This document shows positions 27,201-41,800 of a stretch of DNA of 64,000 nucleotides, piece after piece. Under the pieces are notes generated by a model that was given only the letters and a program-made list of their open reading frames with translations, was not told where the DNA came from and did not search any database. The translations under genes and the position numbers were made by a program. This DNA comes from Patiria miniata (lineage: Eukaryota; Echinodermata; Asteroidea; Valvatida; Asterinidae), in the NCBI RefSeq assembly GCF_015706575.1, contig NW_024037063.1, positions 15,810,927-15,874,926 of the forward strand. The letters are read 5' to 3'. Numbering within the stretch: position 1 is the stretch's first letter; each line of letters starts with the position of its first letter.

Positions 27201-30200
27201 AAATTTGACAATATTTGGCAGGAAAATCAGACAATATTTGGCAGGGGGGATTGGACAGTACATGTATTTGGCTGGAAAAATCGGACAGTATTTTGCAGGG
27301 GAAATCGGACACTGTTTAGCAGGAAAAATCGGACAGTATTCGGCAGGAAAAATCGGACAGTATTTGGCAGGGGAAATCGGACAATATTTGTCAGGAAAAA
27401 TCGGGCAGTATTTGGCACGAGCAACCATAAAATATAACGTTGGTTATAATGCTAAACAGCAGAGTACTACTTCACACACATTACATGTTAGGTCGTACGT
27501 ATGGACGTACTGCATGTGTTTTAAACAGGTGAACTGACACACACAAAAATGCAAACATTTCGCACAAATATAATGACTAATGTTTAAACTGTCAGGGAAA
27601 CTTAGTCAAATAGTTATCACAGATAAAAGGGAAATGTTAAAACGGATTGTAAAAAGCAAATTCAGGTGAAAAGAAATCTTATCTATACGACGTCTTGACA
27701 GCTCGACAAGGCACGCAATAGGATGCAGGCTAAGCGCGGACACTATTTGGCAAGCTTCCGTAAACAATGTGACGTCATAGACGCATGACCAATCAGATCG
27801 CATTATGCTAATTGGTGGACACTATTTGGCACCGGACGGTTTTTGGGAAGACTGATTTTTTAAAGATAGCATGTCCAGGGAAAAACCTAATTTGCACATA
27901 TTTACACACGCACTTGTACTATAGCAAGTGCACGTTGACCTGTAAATCCATGTACTTGTCCTTGACAGCCCTAATGTGTTGTTTCAAATGTTTATATACA
28001 GCATCTTGCTAGCTCTAGATAGCGGTGTAACTATTAGTGGGAGCACGTGTCCCCCAGTGGATGTCCATACCCCAGTTCCCACCCCCCACCCCCATCCCCC
28101 AACAGTGAGAACAGTTTGAGCTAGGTGTCACCATGCTGGTTGTTCATTGTATGTGATTAGAACTTGCCCATCTTATTTTGAAAGCACCTGGGTTGCCTTT
28201 ATGTATGTACGTATGGGCCAAATGATATTTTTTTTTCCAATTTCAGATTTTAAGGGGGGGGGGAGGGCTGTTAGACACCTCGGGGCAAGGACATCTCCTG
28301 GGGGACATGTGACCCCCCCCCGACCTCTCCCTGCTACTCGTAGTTACGCCACTATCTAGAGCTACATGTTTGTAGCAAGATGCTGCATAAACAAAGGACA
28401 CAACATATTTGGGCTGTAAAGTGCAATGCACAGGTCAATGTGCACATTCAGTATGTACATTTGCAAATTAGGTATTTTCCTGCACATGTATGCTATCTTT
28501 AAAAAATCATAACTTAGACACTTTAAGAGTGCCCATCAGGCCATTCAAAGAGCTTTCATATGATGTACAAGTTGGCTTTGTAGGCGCTATAGTTTTTGAG
28601 ATACTAGTATTTAAAGTTCGGAGGTCATGCTAATGAGTCAAAAGTTCATTGACCTGTATCTCAAAAACTAACGAGCCAATTTGCAAAAAATTCAGTTTTG
28701 GGGGTTTCTCATAGGCTAATCAGCACACCAAATATGGTTTCAATCTGTGAGGGTAGGGTTCAAAATCATGTTGAATTGACACGGAATGACCCAAAAAGAA
28801 AAAAAGGAAAAGTAAGAAGTACAAACACAAGCTGTTTCGTCTGTTTTTGAAATGGCTCTGTGACATGTGATGACAAAATGTTTCATCATGAATGTATGAT
28901 GTCAATTAATATCATGGATAAAACATTTACACTATAACACCTAGTACAACTGAATCGGACCTTTAGTAGATGTAGGCCTCAGTAACATGCCCCTTTAATG
29001 TGAGGTCACATGACACATGCTGACGTCATCATGACAAAACTTTACACGTCCATGTCTATGTACCAACAAAGACTCAACCCAATCGGACTTGTACTTCAGA
29101 AGATAAATCGCTTTGAATAATGCACAGTTATTGTGATGTAACTTGACACCTGGTGCCATCATGGCAACGACAATCATCAGGGACCATCTTCGACCATGGT
29201 CTTAGTGTCTGCCAAGTCTAAAGTCAGTCACACATCCAAAGTGCCAAAGTGTATGGTTTGAAGAAAACGTGTACATAACCTATGGAGAAAAATGCACCTT
29301 TAATGTGACGTAATTTGACACCTTATTACGTCAGCGTGATGAAAATCTTCAGCATACATCTTCAGGTGATAGCCTTAAAAGGGGGGGGGGGAAAAACATT
29401 TTTTTTTATTGAAAGCAAGATCTGTTTTGGAGCAAATCACTCAGGGTAATAAACCACTCAAACTCAAGGGCTCACGTCGCACCCCTTTTTCATGAATTTA
29501 AAGGGGCACTAGGTCCCGAAGTCCCTGAAAATGTTATGTTTTGGATTGTTTACTTAGCCTATTTCAAACATCTGGTTGAAAGGAAACCAACCTAATGTCT
29601 TACCGTTCCCGAGAAAAGACGGGAAAAAACCGCTTGTTTACATCGGACCTGACGGAGTACGAATACTTTTTTCGTGTCGTTCTCAGTGTACGCTATACAC
29701 GCTGTGTGTCTCGGGAACAGCGCGCGGTGACCAATCACCAATGCAAAAAAATATTGTGGTTTCTTCAACGTCCGCAAAAGGCGAACACTTTACGCGTACG
29801 AATGAAATCACAACGAGCATCCAAACAGCTCGAATTTATGGGGTCGCAAAAGTGGACCCCGAAATTCGTTCTCGCATGCATAATACAGGAATAACACAAA
29901 AAGGCCCAGTTTTGAAAGGAAAGTTGTGTGGATGTTTATATCCTACTTTTAAATGTTATTTCCGATTATCATCATCTCGTTCAAAGTGCGTTTTGTAGCC
30001 CAATTGGGCTGTTCCAGGACCTAGTGTCCCTTTAATACACTCCCTATCCATGAGTTATATAAATACCACCTTGGAGTCATTATGTTTATGACAGGCATTT
30101 ATTACCTCATTTACTTTCCAGTCTTTTTAGAAGGAATACAGACATCCATCGGTATAACACAAGGAATTTAAGAAACTTACACTCGGGGGTGGGGGTGGGG

Positions 30201-32759
30201 CCTCTTTTGCAGACATACATGTAAATGTGCCCCCTTGAGCATAAAATGTGCCCTCTCCGTTTGATTGCATTATGATTTATTGTCAAAACTGTACAATCAG
30301 CCTTCGCCTGTGTACTACAGTAACCTTTTCACTACGTTTCCTTTCCCGGCAATGCGAATGCCTCACAAAATGCCAATTTAACAGACCAACGGGAACATTT
30401 ACAGACAGTTGTCATGGTACATAATTATCATGTGCGTAAATCGGTGGGGAACAGGGGGACCCCCCCCCCCCCCCCCCCCCACCCACACACACACACATTT
30501 TAAAGCGGGGACATTGTTCGGTCCCCCCCCTCCCCCCGACTTTTTCTTCCCCGAATAAAAATTGTAGCTACTATAATGATTCTATTGTTCAGAATACCGT
30601 GTCGCTGATTCAATTACCCCAAGCTCGAAAATGATGTTTAAAAGATGATCTTTTGCTCAAATTGGTTTTAGTGGTCAGAAATTGCCTCACATTGCTTTTC
30701 TATAACTACATGTCTCCTCAATGATCCCCCATTTACATTTAACTGCCCACATTTTCATCCCCAACACTACGCCCTATATATGATTTGGTAAATCAGCTTG
30801 TTGATTATAAGGAAACTTTTTGTATGTAAAAATATACCATTCCAAATGTTACACTCAATTAATTAACTTAATAAATAATAGCACATACTAGTACATATAC
30901 AATCTTAATGTAAACAATCTTAATGTCTTATTATTTGTTAAAATTACCTCTACATATTATTTTGTACTTAGTTCATGTTTAAATATGCAACATTTGCAAA
31001 CATCGAAAAACAAAACCACGAAATGTTTACAAAAACCTTACTAGGATGTTGGTAAATGACAGTCTAAAGCATCCTGTAAAATTATGGCACATGGTTTGAA
31101 GTCATTGTGAAGAAAAGTGTTTTTGTATAAATTTCCAACAGTGGTCGGCCGACCACCGTTGGAAAAGCCTAACTATTTTCCATCTACTGCTCCAAATGTA
31201 CCATTTTTCAGTCCAAATTTTGTTTGCTATTGGTTACATGTTCACGAACCGATGCAGGCCAGCTAGACTGGTTCCCTTACCTTACAATTTTTCCGGCATC
31301 TATAAATTAATCTTTAATAAATAAATCTTTAGTGGAGTCTGGGAGCCAGACTACTTGAACATTTTTGTTTTTCTTGTTTTTTCCTGCATTTTTGAACACA
31401 AAACTTCAAACATGTCAGTGAAACAATATTTGATCTATTATACTAACCCCTCAAATAGTTAATTTCTGAAAATTACAGCAAAAGCCAATGATGTACATTA
31501 CCTTTAAGTCTTAGCTGTTTATTACATTGATTATTTTGATTACATGTTAAGTTCCAACTCAAAATTGTTTACTCATGGGGGCTTGGCCAAGTAAAAGCTT
31601 AGGCTTTCTACCAGCCTACTCCATTCATCACTTTTTGTTGTTGTAAAGTTCATTAATTAAAATACTGATCATTATTGTAATTATGATGAATGGACATAAG
31701 TAAATCAAATCAAATATATCAAAGTGCGGATTTATTACTTAATCTCTTAGGAGTTTTATGACAAGGCAAAGATGCTATGGGAGGATGAAGGTGTGCAGGA
31801 GTGTTACGGACGTGCTAATGAATATCAGCTCATTGACAGTGCCGAATAGTAAGCCATCTTAATCCGTTTCTTCATTTGATGCATACTACTCAAACTTTGT
31901 CATGCTTGATAGTTACATTGGCCACAATCTATAATTATTGAGTATATCTGCACGTTGTTTTATTTTGGGATGTGTTTTTGAAGTTCTTTTTGCTTGTATC
32001 ATATTGACCATTGATGACATTGGTTGCAAACCCCCTACCCAACCCACCCCTCTAGATCTGCTACTGATCATAGATGCCTTTAATAGTTGAATCTGAGCAG
32101 CGCCATGTGGTGCCACTCAAATTAAAGGCATACATAGGATCAGTAGCCCATTCTAATTTTATAGAACAATACTACTTCTATCGTGCATGAAGAGTCTCCC
32201 ATACATTTTGTTTCCTTTGTACAGTTTTCTTGATCGTATTGACGAGATTCGAGAAGAAGACTATGTACCTTCCAACCAGGTAATTATGTACTTCACTCAT
32301 TACAAACATTAAAGCTAGATGCTACAAGGGTCTAGTCGTTTTAATAGATAAAAATACTTGACATTAGGTCTTGCATACAATAGCAATAATTATCTTCGAT
32401 TTCATGGATATGAAATTTTCAGAACTAAACCGAGCATTGTACACAGGCACATATATACGGGCAATTCTCCATGGGAGAGGAAAAAATGTCAAAAATAAAT
32501 ATTTACATATTAAACCTTTTTTGTACTTTTTCCAGACCTCAATTAAATGGGGTATTCAGTTCAAAAAACGAAATTGAAAAAAAATATATTTCTGGTAAAA
32601 ACAGTGATTTTTGCAATTTTATGATTAAAAACGTTAAGATTTGGTAAAAAAATAAAATTTTGTGTATGTATTACTTTCTGAATTACAGGGAAAAGTTTTG
32701 ATTTATGTTATAATGTTACAAGTTACTAACATTACTCAGGGTCATTAAAAAAAAATCTC

Positions 32760-32804
<45 letters not shown>

Positions 32805-35800
32805 TAGGCCTTCATTTAAATACGTAAGGCTACGGTGTGTCTATGTCCTCCATGGCAGAACGACAAAATTTGTGCAAGTTACATGGTGCGTCATTGCACG
32901 GTTGCTCTAGTTATATTTGTTTTATATCTATGGTCAGGACCATTGATCTCCGTTAGGAAAACCGTTAGCATTCCACTTATTATGTTGGGCCCTATTTACT
33001 AGAATCATAACATTATTCAGTGGCTGATAGGTGAAGTCTGAGGATCACAAACATTCACGTGTGCATGGTGGAACGTCTGGTAGTTTACTGGTACAGTATA
33101 TCTTAACATGTAAATTGTATGCAACCCCGTGCGCCAGCCAATGGGAGTCGACTTTAGAAAGTGTGGCGTCATTTCAATCAGAAATTCAGACTGAGCTGTT
33201 GCTTGGTAAATTTAGATGTGATTTTTTTTGTAATACAACAATGAGTTGCCAAAGAGCCCGATATAGAAGGCGCAGAGTAACAGACTGCAAAGGGATGGAG
33301 ATTTTAAAAGCTAAATATGGACACTGATAGAAGCAAAATTGGGATGGTGAAACGGGATTGCGGCCTGAAATCCCCGAAAATAGTATGTTTTAGATTGTTT
33401 ACTTATCCTATTTCAAAGGTCTGGTTAACCAGTTTGCGCCGGATGACGTGTTTATCCACAAAGGTTTTACGGTATTCAGAATGGGTGACAGATAAACACG
33501 CAGGGAGTGAGGCTGGAAATATCTGTCAAGGACCCACTCGCAGCGAGCGGTGCTGCCCGAGGGTGATGGCTTCAACACGCCTGGCGTGAAGTCCAATGAA
33601 AAGTAATCCCGCTCCCCGTTCCGTTCTTGCAAAAATAATCCCGGTGTGAACTGGTTAACCCCATGCGCACGGGAAGCGGTCTGTGGCCACGGCCGCTAAT
33701 CCTCATTGGAATGCAGTTGCCAGCTGTGGTATGCCGTGGCACACGGTCTTAAACAGAGTTTTAATACCTCCCAAACACACGTTTATTGCCTTATTAAAAG
33801 AATCTGCTACAAACTCTATAATTCCAGACAGTCACCTACCTTGACACCATCTGCTGCAGTGACGCACAGCAGTTTGTCCAGATAACAGTTGAACGAAAGC
33901 CAAACATGAACGTTATAGTTCTATTTTTTATGTAAACAACGCACCCACGCAATGCAATAAGTAGCAGATTCTTGATCAATACAAAAATACAAGATTACAA
34001 AGCTCAACAATATCACAATATTATCATATTTAACCTTAGGAAATTCCTAATAAATGCCCTAAAAAAATTGGTCTTGGTTTTAGTGTCGACAAATTCAACA
34101 AACGACAAGAATGTGAAGAAATGTCATCGACAATGATAATGTTGATAAGAAATAGTCTAGAGGAAATGTCACCGAAATTGCTGATTAATTTAGAGCTAAC
34201 GATTCCAACCAACACTGATAATTTTGGCAAGCTCAGAACTGTCAAAACAAGTAATAAACTAACGCAAATTAAGCCAAGAGGAATCAGTAGAAATTATCAT
34301 TTCAACTGCCAAATGAAAATTTTCACAGAGACAATTTTTTTGTCTAACTGGAAAAAAGGTGACAGCCTTTTTCTTTATAAATTACATTCTAGACGCTATT
34401 ACTTTAGTGTTAGTCTGCTCACAAACCAGTAGAACAAGGAATTTATCCTCGTCGCCAATGTAGTGTTTGGCATGTTACGGCGCCAAGCCCGAGTCTTACA
34501 TGGGCAATGAACAGGACGCAAGTCAAGTTGGCTTTGATGCATGATTCAGCCTGAGGCCTCGTTGCCAGCCCGATCGGATCCAACCTCGTCCCCAGGGTGT
34601 CGAGCAGTGTGTGCCCACTGCTACCTGCTCTCTCTTCCTGGTATTGGATCATTTGCAATGTGCAAGATTTTTGAACACGTATGCAAATGAGGAATAGTCT
34701 GGTGCCTGCATATAGGTTACATTAGCGCTTGTTTTTGTATGCGGTGTCTGGGGTAAAAACATCAATTCGTCGCGCCGTGACCAACCTCGTTTCCCATGGG
34801 TACGATCTTGCTGTGCCATGTTGTTTCCCATCATGCCTTGCGCGATCTTAACCCCTGGAATTGTGTAATTTAAATGTGCCAAAATATGGCACATTATAAT
34901 TAGGCTGCAGTTTATCCGTTTTACGTGCCGACGCCATCTTTAAAATGTTAAAAGAAGTGATTTTGCAGAATCAATCCTTTCATATATAACGTTTGGACGT
35001 TGCGTTATTTAGCAAAGATTTGTATTAAATGTACGTACCCCTTTCGTCTCTTTACAACCGAAGATACATGTTTTTTTAGCGAAAAAACGAGGCTGCCATA
35101 ATCCATATCGTACAGGCATCACGACTTTTGAATAAAATTTTTTTTTTGTACGTACGTGACGTTACGTGCAAAGCACGCGAGAGCATTATGGGCGCGCCCA
35201 GCGTGCAATCTTTGAAATGCGCGCAGTACGCTTTGAATAGCCAATCAGCGTCATTTACGTCATCATGGCCAGGGGTTAGTGTAAGGAATGTGCACGCGCC
35301 CATGGAGTCGAGGCTGCGCCGTGACCATGCCGTGAGTTACGAAAACACAATTTTTTGTCGAAGTTATAATGTTTACAATCTTATCCCGCCAATATGCAGT
35401 ATCACATTTCATATTAATATGAGCAAATTGGAAAGGAAAGGAGTATTTCTGAGAAGGCGTGGGCGTTATAATTATCGTCAGTCCACCTAAAACGATGAGG
35501 ATCTATTTCGACGCACTCCCATTCAATTTGCGTTGGACAACGCGCGGGCGTTGAAAGCGTTACCTGCGCCGATTATCGTGACTCAAGGATACAATTATCG
35601 TGAAAACACTTAAAGCACGTTGGAAATAACAACACCAAGTACACGATATAAATCCATTACTAGCCAATTGCGGTATCGAATCCGGATACAGGAAGAAAGT
35701 TTCCTATCCAGGGCTTACTATTGGAAATGAGGTTGGAAATAACGTAAGCACTGGGAATGAGGTTGAATCGGATCGGACTGGCCACTCATGCCGTGACGCC

Positions 35801-38800
35801 TGAGTGACAACACCGTGCCTAGTGTGCATTCACCACAATATCCTGCTTACTACACCAATTCCGATGGCATACTTCAGTATGATATATATAAATCAATGGT
35901 TTAATGACGTAGTATCAAGTGACTTTCTGTTTCCTGAACTGGTTTATTTGAGTGTCTTTCAGCATTGATTAGAAATTAATCGAGTGGGAATTAACAGCCA
36001 TCTTTGATTATATCCCACCATTCTTTATCCCGTCATTATGTAAGCATAATGCAAGATATCACAGTGTGTAATCCTATTACATCCTCTAGAAAGGACTCCT
36101 CTGTGTACAGAAAATCCCGTTACAATTGAATCTGGATTTTCAGTAGCAGAAAAGCAGAAAGGTCAAAAAATGAACTGAATAAAATTGGTTAGTCTATGTT
36201 TCTGCTTTTTTTTTTGTATAGCAAAATAACAGATGATCACATTTGAGCCTGCATACACTTTTTAAAATTCTAATCACCAGCCTTTGAGACCTCTTATCTT
36301 ACTTTGATTCCAATTTCAGGACATCTTACGATCAAGAAAGATTACGACAGGTGTATTGCAAACCAGTTTTGAAGTCAACAATGTTCACTTCCAGTAAGCA
36401 AAACTATGTGACTGTCATAATTCAACTGTCATGGCTCTTGGTTTCAACTGAAACCTGCTCGTAAGATGCCCTAAGTTCCATTCAAGAGCTGCCGTAAATT
36501 ATTTACAAACTGCACTTTGGAGCAGAAGTTATTGTTTGGTTAATTTATTAAAACACCATTTCTTCCTTTTTTTGTATAAACAAATTCAATCTTTTCATAA
36601 ATGTAACAAGACATACCATAATACACCATATATATAAATAGACTTTTAATTTGGGCTGAAGAATGCAAGCTTGAATTAGAGAAGAGAGGATGCAAGGCAT
36701 ATGGTTCTGTCATTGCTTGACAATTCTGTAGATGATTCATGCTGAGAATGTCAAAGTACTCCACCACTTACAAGTTATGAAGATAAAACAAAGAAAGTTT
36801 AATGCTGACATTCAACAAAAGATAAATTGTAAAGAGGTATGAGCTCATCAACCTGTAAAAGTGTGGGGGCTCAAAAACAAGTTTAACTTGTAACCCAACC
36901 TTCCCTCAAACTGGAACCTTTAAGCTTTGCACTTAATGGGTGTTGTTTTTAAACAGGATGTTGGACGTTGGTGGCCAAAGAGATGAGAGAAAAAAGTGGA
37001 TCCAATGCTTTTCAGGTTTGTATGCGTCTGTGACATGCATTATTTGAGGTGGGTCTTCTTATGCCATTGTGTGATTCAACATATTTGTATTCTTTTTCAG
37101 CAGTTTACTTAGAGATTACTTACTTTCATTTTTGTAGATGTGACTGCATTGATCTTTGTGGTTGCCTGTAGCAGCTTTGACCTAGTCTTACGTGAAGACC
37201 AGAATAAGAATCGCTTACAGGAGTCTCTTGAACTCTATGAAAGACTGTGGAAAAACAGGTATTGTTCATACATCATAACATCCATCCATTCCCAACATTC
37301 ATGTCTTAAGTATTATTCTTGAAATTAAATAAATGTAGAGCTGTGCGGTGTTGCCTAACAAATTTATTATAAGATAGACCCTTCCCAAGTGGACTTAAAA
37401 TTTTGTGATCTTAGGTTCATTGAATAATCGTTGACTGCTGTGATGTGTGAAATGAGGTTTCAATAGCCGAGGGCCGCGCATAGCACCCAAGTGGCATGAA
37501 TGCCATATCCCACATCACAACAGTCAACGATTGTATTGTTATATTGTGCCACCAAGTCAAAAAGGTTTGTAGGGTTTGGAACTCCCAATACAAGATATCA
37601 CTGCAGTGAGCTTCATGAGGCAGGAATGGAGACAACAATTGTTTTAATAAATAAAAATCTATCTATATATAAAGAGATGTTACAACGGAGGGTTTATTTT
37701 TAATTGAGAGCCTTTGCTTTTCTTCCAGATTTCTTAGAAGCACCTCAGTAATTTTGTTTTTGAATAAGCAAGATATCTTGGCCCAGAAGGTATCCAAGGG
37801 TACATCACTGCTCAGCCACTACTATGCTGACTACGAACATTTCGAGCCCCCAGGTTAGTTCATAATGCAGTGTGAACAAATGCCAAGCAATTACTTGTTT
37901 TATTTCATTCTTATTGATTGATATAATATGTTCTTGTAAAAAAAAATAAAATTTGCTGTTTGGGTGACACGTAGAAACAGCTCTTGTTTATGTTAAGCTT
38001 TTTTTCTTTTTCTTTTTTATTTGGCTTTTCCACCAGACTTGTAGAAAAGCCTTTGTTTCTGGACTTATATTTTTGTTTTTGTTTTTCTATCCCAAATCCC
38101 ATAGACTCTGTACACATTTTTTTTTCTCGCGGGCCCTTTGGGCATAAAACAAAGTCATATGATATTGAAACTTAACATAGTAAAAAAGCACATAACAAAG
38201 GTCTTTCGCGAAGATAGACGTCATCATGGGACATGTGACGTCATCTTAAACGTGCATACATCAAGCCCCTATATCTCATGAACAGTAAGTCCGATTGGGT
38301 TGAAAGTTGGTTTGTGGGTAGGACGGGATGTGATATAGATGAAAATTGAGGTGACGTCATCATGACTTAATTATGTGATTATATTTATATTTTTGAAATT
38401 TAGTCATTTAGAGACAATTTTCACTATTTTTAGAATATACCTCATGGACCTTAAGCAATATCTCATGAACGCAATATGCTAAATTCAAAATGTTTTGGTA
38501 TTATGTTTGTTTAGTAGTTATATTCGGACTCAATAAGAATGAAACTCAAGACAACTTTTTTTGTGCCTCTTCGCCACAGCTTCAAGTTATTTATTTCAAA
38601 CTTTGTTCATTCGCCAGATACCGAATTGATATGGGCAAGCTGGCATCAAGTCATGGGGCTAACAGGCCCGAAAGAAACATGTCAAACACATAATGGACTC
38701 CCAGGTCCTGTACATGTACGTCAATTATCAATTTGGCTCCCAGGCCAACCATTAATGAATAGGCATGCATATGACCCAGTCCACATCTGTGGGGGACAGC

Positions 38801-41800
38801 CATGGCTGTGCTATGGAAATACAGCACATCCGACCCCTGGGGTACGTAAGGGGGAGTGGCTGCCCCTTACAAAGTTCAAATCGCATTGTATTACTAAAAA
38901 CATCAATATCAGTAACAATATCAGCAACAATATCAGTAACATACCCATAAAACTAATGCTACATGTAAAGTCATGTGTGTACATGTACATGTATGTAGTA
39001 GGCATGGGCTGTCTTCGAATCCTGTTAAAGACGCCACACGTGCGCAGCACGCCCCAGGAAGAAGAAGACCACACTAAACAAGAACATATTTACAATCTCC
39101 CCATCACTGCACTGAACTTAATTCCCTTAACACTGAATGTGTGATGCAATGCAGGAGACAAAATCAGACAGCAGTAACTTTGTTCCCATATTACTGAGGT
39201 GAACCCCATCATACAAGAACAGAGCATGATTTGTCCTCTGAATCTCATCATGGGGTAAAAATGAAGCCCCAAACAGCCTGCAACGAGATCGCGCCCACTT
39301 GTTAATTGATCGGCAGACCTGGTCCATGGACTTTTGATCCTTTGCCCCAAAGTAAAACAGGCGTGGCAGAATAGCTGACCACACCAACGTGGTATGGAGG
39401 TAGCTTTGATGGCAACATTGCATGAAATATGCAATACGCTGCCTAATCTGAAACATGTCTGCGCGGACCATGTCATTAGTACCGATATAAATAATTAAAA
39501 TATCTGGGTGACCATGGGACCCCATAGAGTGTAGCAACTTAGGGAGATTATGCAGCTCAGCCCCACCTTTGCCTCTCCAAAATATCTGGCCGACGAGCAC
39601 GACAAACAATTGAGTCACCAATTATCCAGACTGTCGCAGGACCTGATCATACAAACATGTCAGTAAAAGTGAAAAATGGCAATTAATTCCCAACTGGCAG
39701 GGATCAAGCATGCAATGTATGTGGACGGATATATGTAAGAACTGCGTGTAAGCGCCAACGACCCAAATCTTGAATGTGTGACAAGGGAACCCCTAATGTG
39801 AATGTTGTTGCAGCACCGATCCGAAACGAGTGGGTTGTGAAGTTTTGCCCCATGAGCCCCATGTGTACCAGCGCTTTATTAAGCACAGCACCAAATTGAA
39901 ATCTTGTCAGTGGGCTCCCATCAAAATGACAAAAGAGTATACCCTGGTGATTAAGGCGCAGCATGACGAAATCATGCAATGCTTGAACAGGACAAAGCTC
40001 TTTCTGAGTAGCTTGAGCTAAATGAATTACTTGGGGGGGGGGGACCGGAGTGATTTGTCTTACTACATCGGAAGGTAATTTCAACTGAATGGCCTGCCAG
40101 TTGAGTACAGCAGAAGCAGATATCCCCCTTTGAAGGACTGACTCCTGCACTGCCTGCTTTGAATTTGCTGCAAACTCCCCGACCCACATGAAACCGAAGA
40201 ATGCACCGAGCATTACTGCTTTGAACATTGCATTTTCGTTATAAGATGTGCACACTAATGGCAATGACTCAATGATGCTGACCAAAATTGGCAATGAAAT
40301 TGGCATTCTACTATCATGTTTGGGGGTATCCCGACGAGCTCCCTCAAGGAGCTTGGAAATGATAAAATCCTTAGTAGGGTCCGGCCAACCATGCGATTTA
40401 TGAAAATGACCCACCCCGTGACTAAGTGGTAATTGTGGAAGGGGACAAGTTATGCAATGACAACCAAGCCACAAATTCCCGAACCATTTGGACTGATGCT
40501 GGAAGAAGTGTTGTATGTCTGCTGTGCTGTAAAAAGTGGAAAAATGCATGCCAGCCACTGGCATACGTCTTCTGAGTGTTAGCTGTCCAAGCCAATGATA
40601 ATAAACGGCTTATCTCCAACCCTACCATACTTGGGCAAGAAGAGGTAAGGGGGTCATATGTGATGCTGCTTGAGGTGCCACAGCATGAAAACGCTCCACC
40701 TGAAAACGGAACAGAGAATCGGCGATATTATTGTGCACCCCTGGAACATGAACAGCTTTAAATGTAATGTTAAACTGGAGGCATTGCAGTACAAAAATTC
40801 GAAGCAGTCGCATTATCTTGGGACACTGAGACGTCTGGCTAATAATTATATGTGCAACCGCCATATTATCAGAATGAAAACGTACCTTCTTATTGACCAA
40901 TTGGGCAGCCCAGCATTTAACTGCCACAACAATTGGATAGAATTCCAAAAAGGCAATGGATGGTGGATTTGCTGATGAAATGTGAAACCCAGTAACTCAT
41001 AGTCTGCTGGGGCCACAGGAAGCAGCCGAAAGGCAGATTTAATATCGGACTTAGCCAACCATGCCCCAGTACCATTTTCACGAACTTTCCCAACTGCTTT
41101 ATAAAAAGAAGCGTAATGAACGACACATAAATCCTTATCAATAAAGTCATTAACAGACCCCCCAGCTGGAAATGAAAGGTGGTGTATCATACCGTAAGTA
41201 CCCGGTTCACGTTTGGGCACCAGCCCTATAGGTGAACATTGCAGTTGAGGAATTGGAGGCCTGTCATATGGCCCAGCTATCCTACCTAGGAGGCTCTTTT
41301 GCGATCTTTTCCAAAACCACGTGTGGAAGCTCTTTTGCGGATCTAAGACAGTCAGCATTTCGGCCAACCCGAGGGCCATTGTAGCCTAATGAAAAACCGG
41401 AGGTAAACCCTTCTTGTAATGTCTTTGCATCTAACCTATTAGGGTATTCTTTCAGTATGTGCTGCAGTACATTTAGCTTAATTGGTGTTGGGGGAACGGA
41501 ATGCCTGAGGTTGCCCTGCTCCCATCCCTTTTGGAGGCGCTTTGGCGATGGCAGTATGCATTGTTTTTGCGCTCTGCGTCGCAAGGTGCAAGCCCTTATT
41601 GCCAGTGGTTACAGCCCCTGCACGTTGAAAATTACTACAGCACACATGTACACCGTGACTGCCCTGGTAACACCTGCTGCACTTGTCAGGGGTGTGAAAT
41701 CTCCGCTATTTAGCGGATTTCCGCTTTTTTGTTCAGCGTGCCACATTTTGTTTTCCGCTTTTTTTCTTCCGATTGTCCAGATTTCCCCCCGCTTTTTCCC

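Larger units (their letters stand above)
26556..28792. mobile_element. Fold-back element with nested insertions
   Basis: Ends gggtaattccgtgtcaattc at 26556 and the complement closing at 28792. Arms of about 260-300 bp match in inverted order (for example catgacctccgaactttaaa near 26729 against its complement near 28610). Two further elements lie inside. Non-coding. Confidence 0.8.

Noticed and set aside
27103-27537. Open frames with repeated FGRKNRTV or KYCPIFPA peptides
   Set aside because: Translation of the TATTTGGCA internal repeats of a DNA element.
33031-33327. A 98-codon frame in intron 6 as a possible nested gene
   Set aside because: No domain, no start context and no codon pattern distinguishing it from the neighbouring non-coding sequence.
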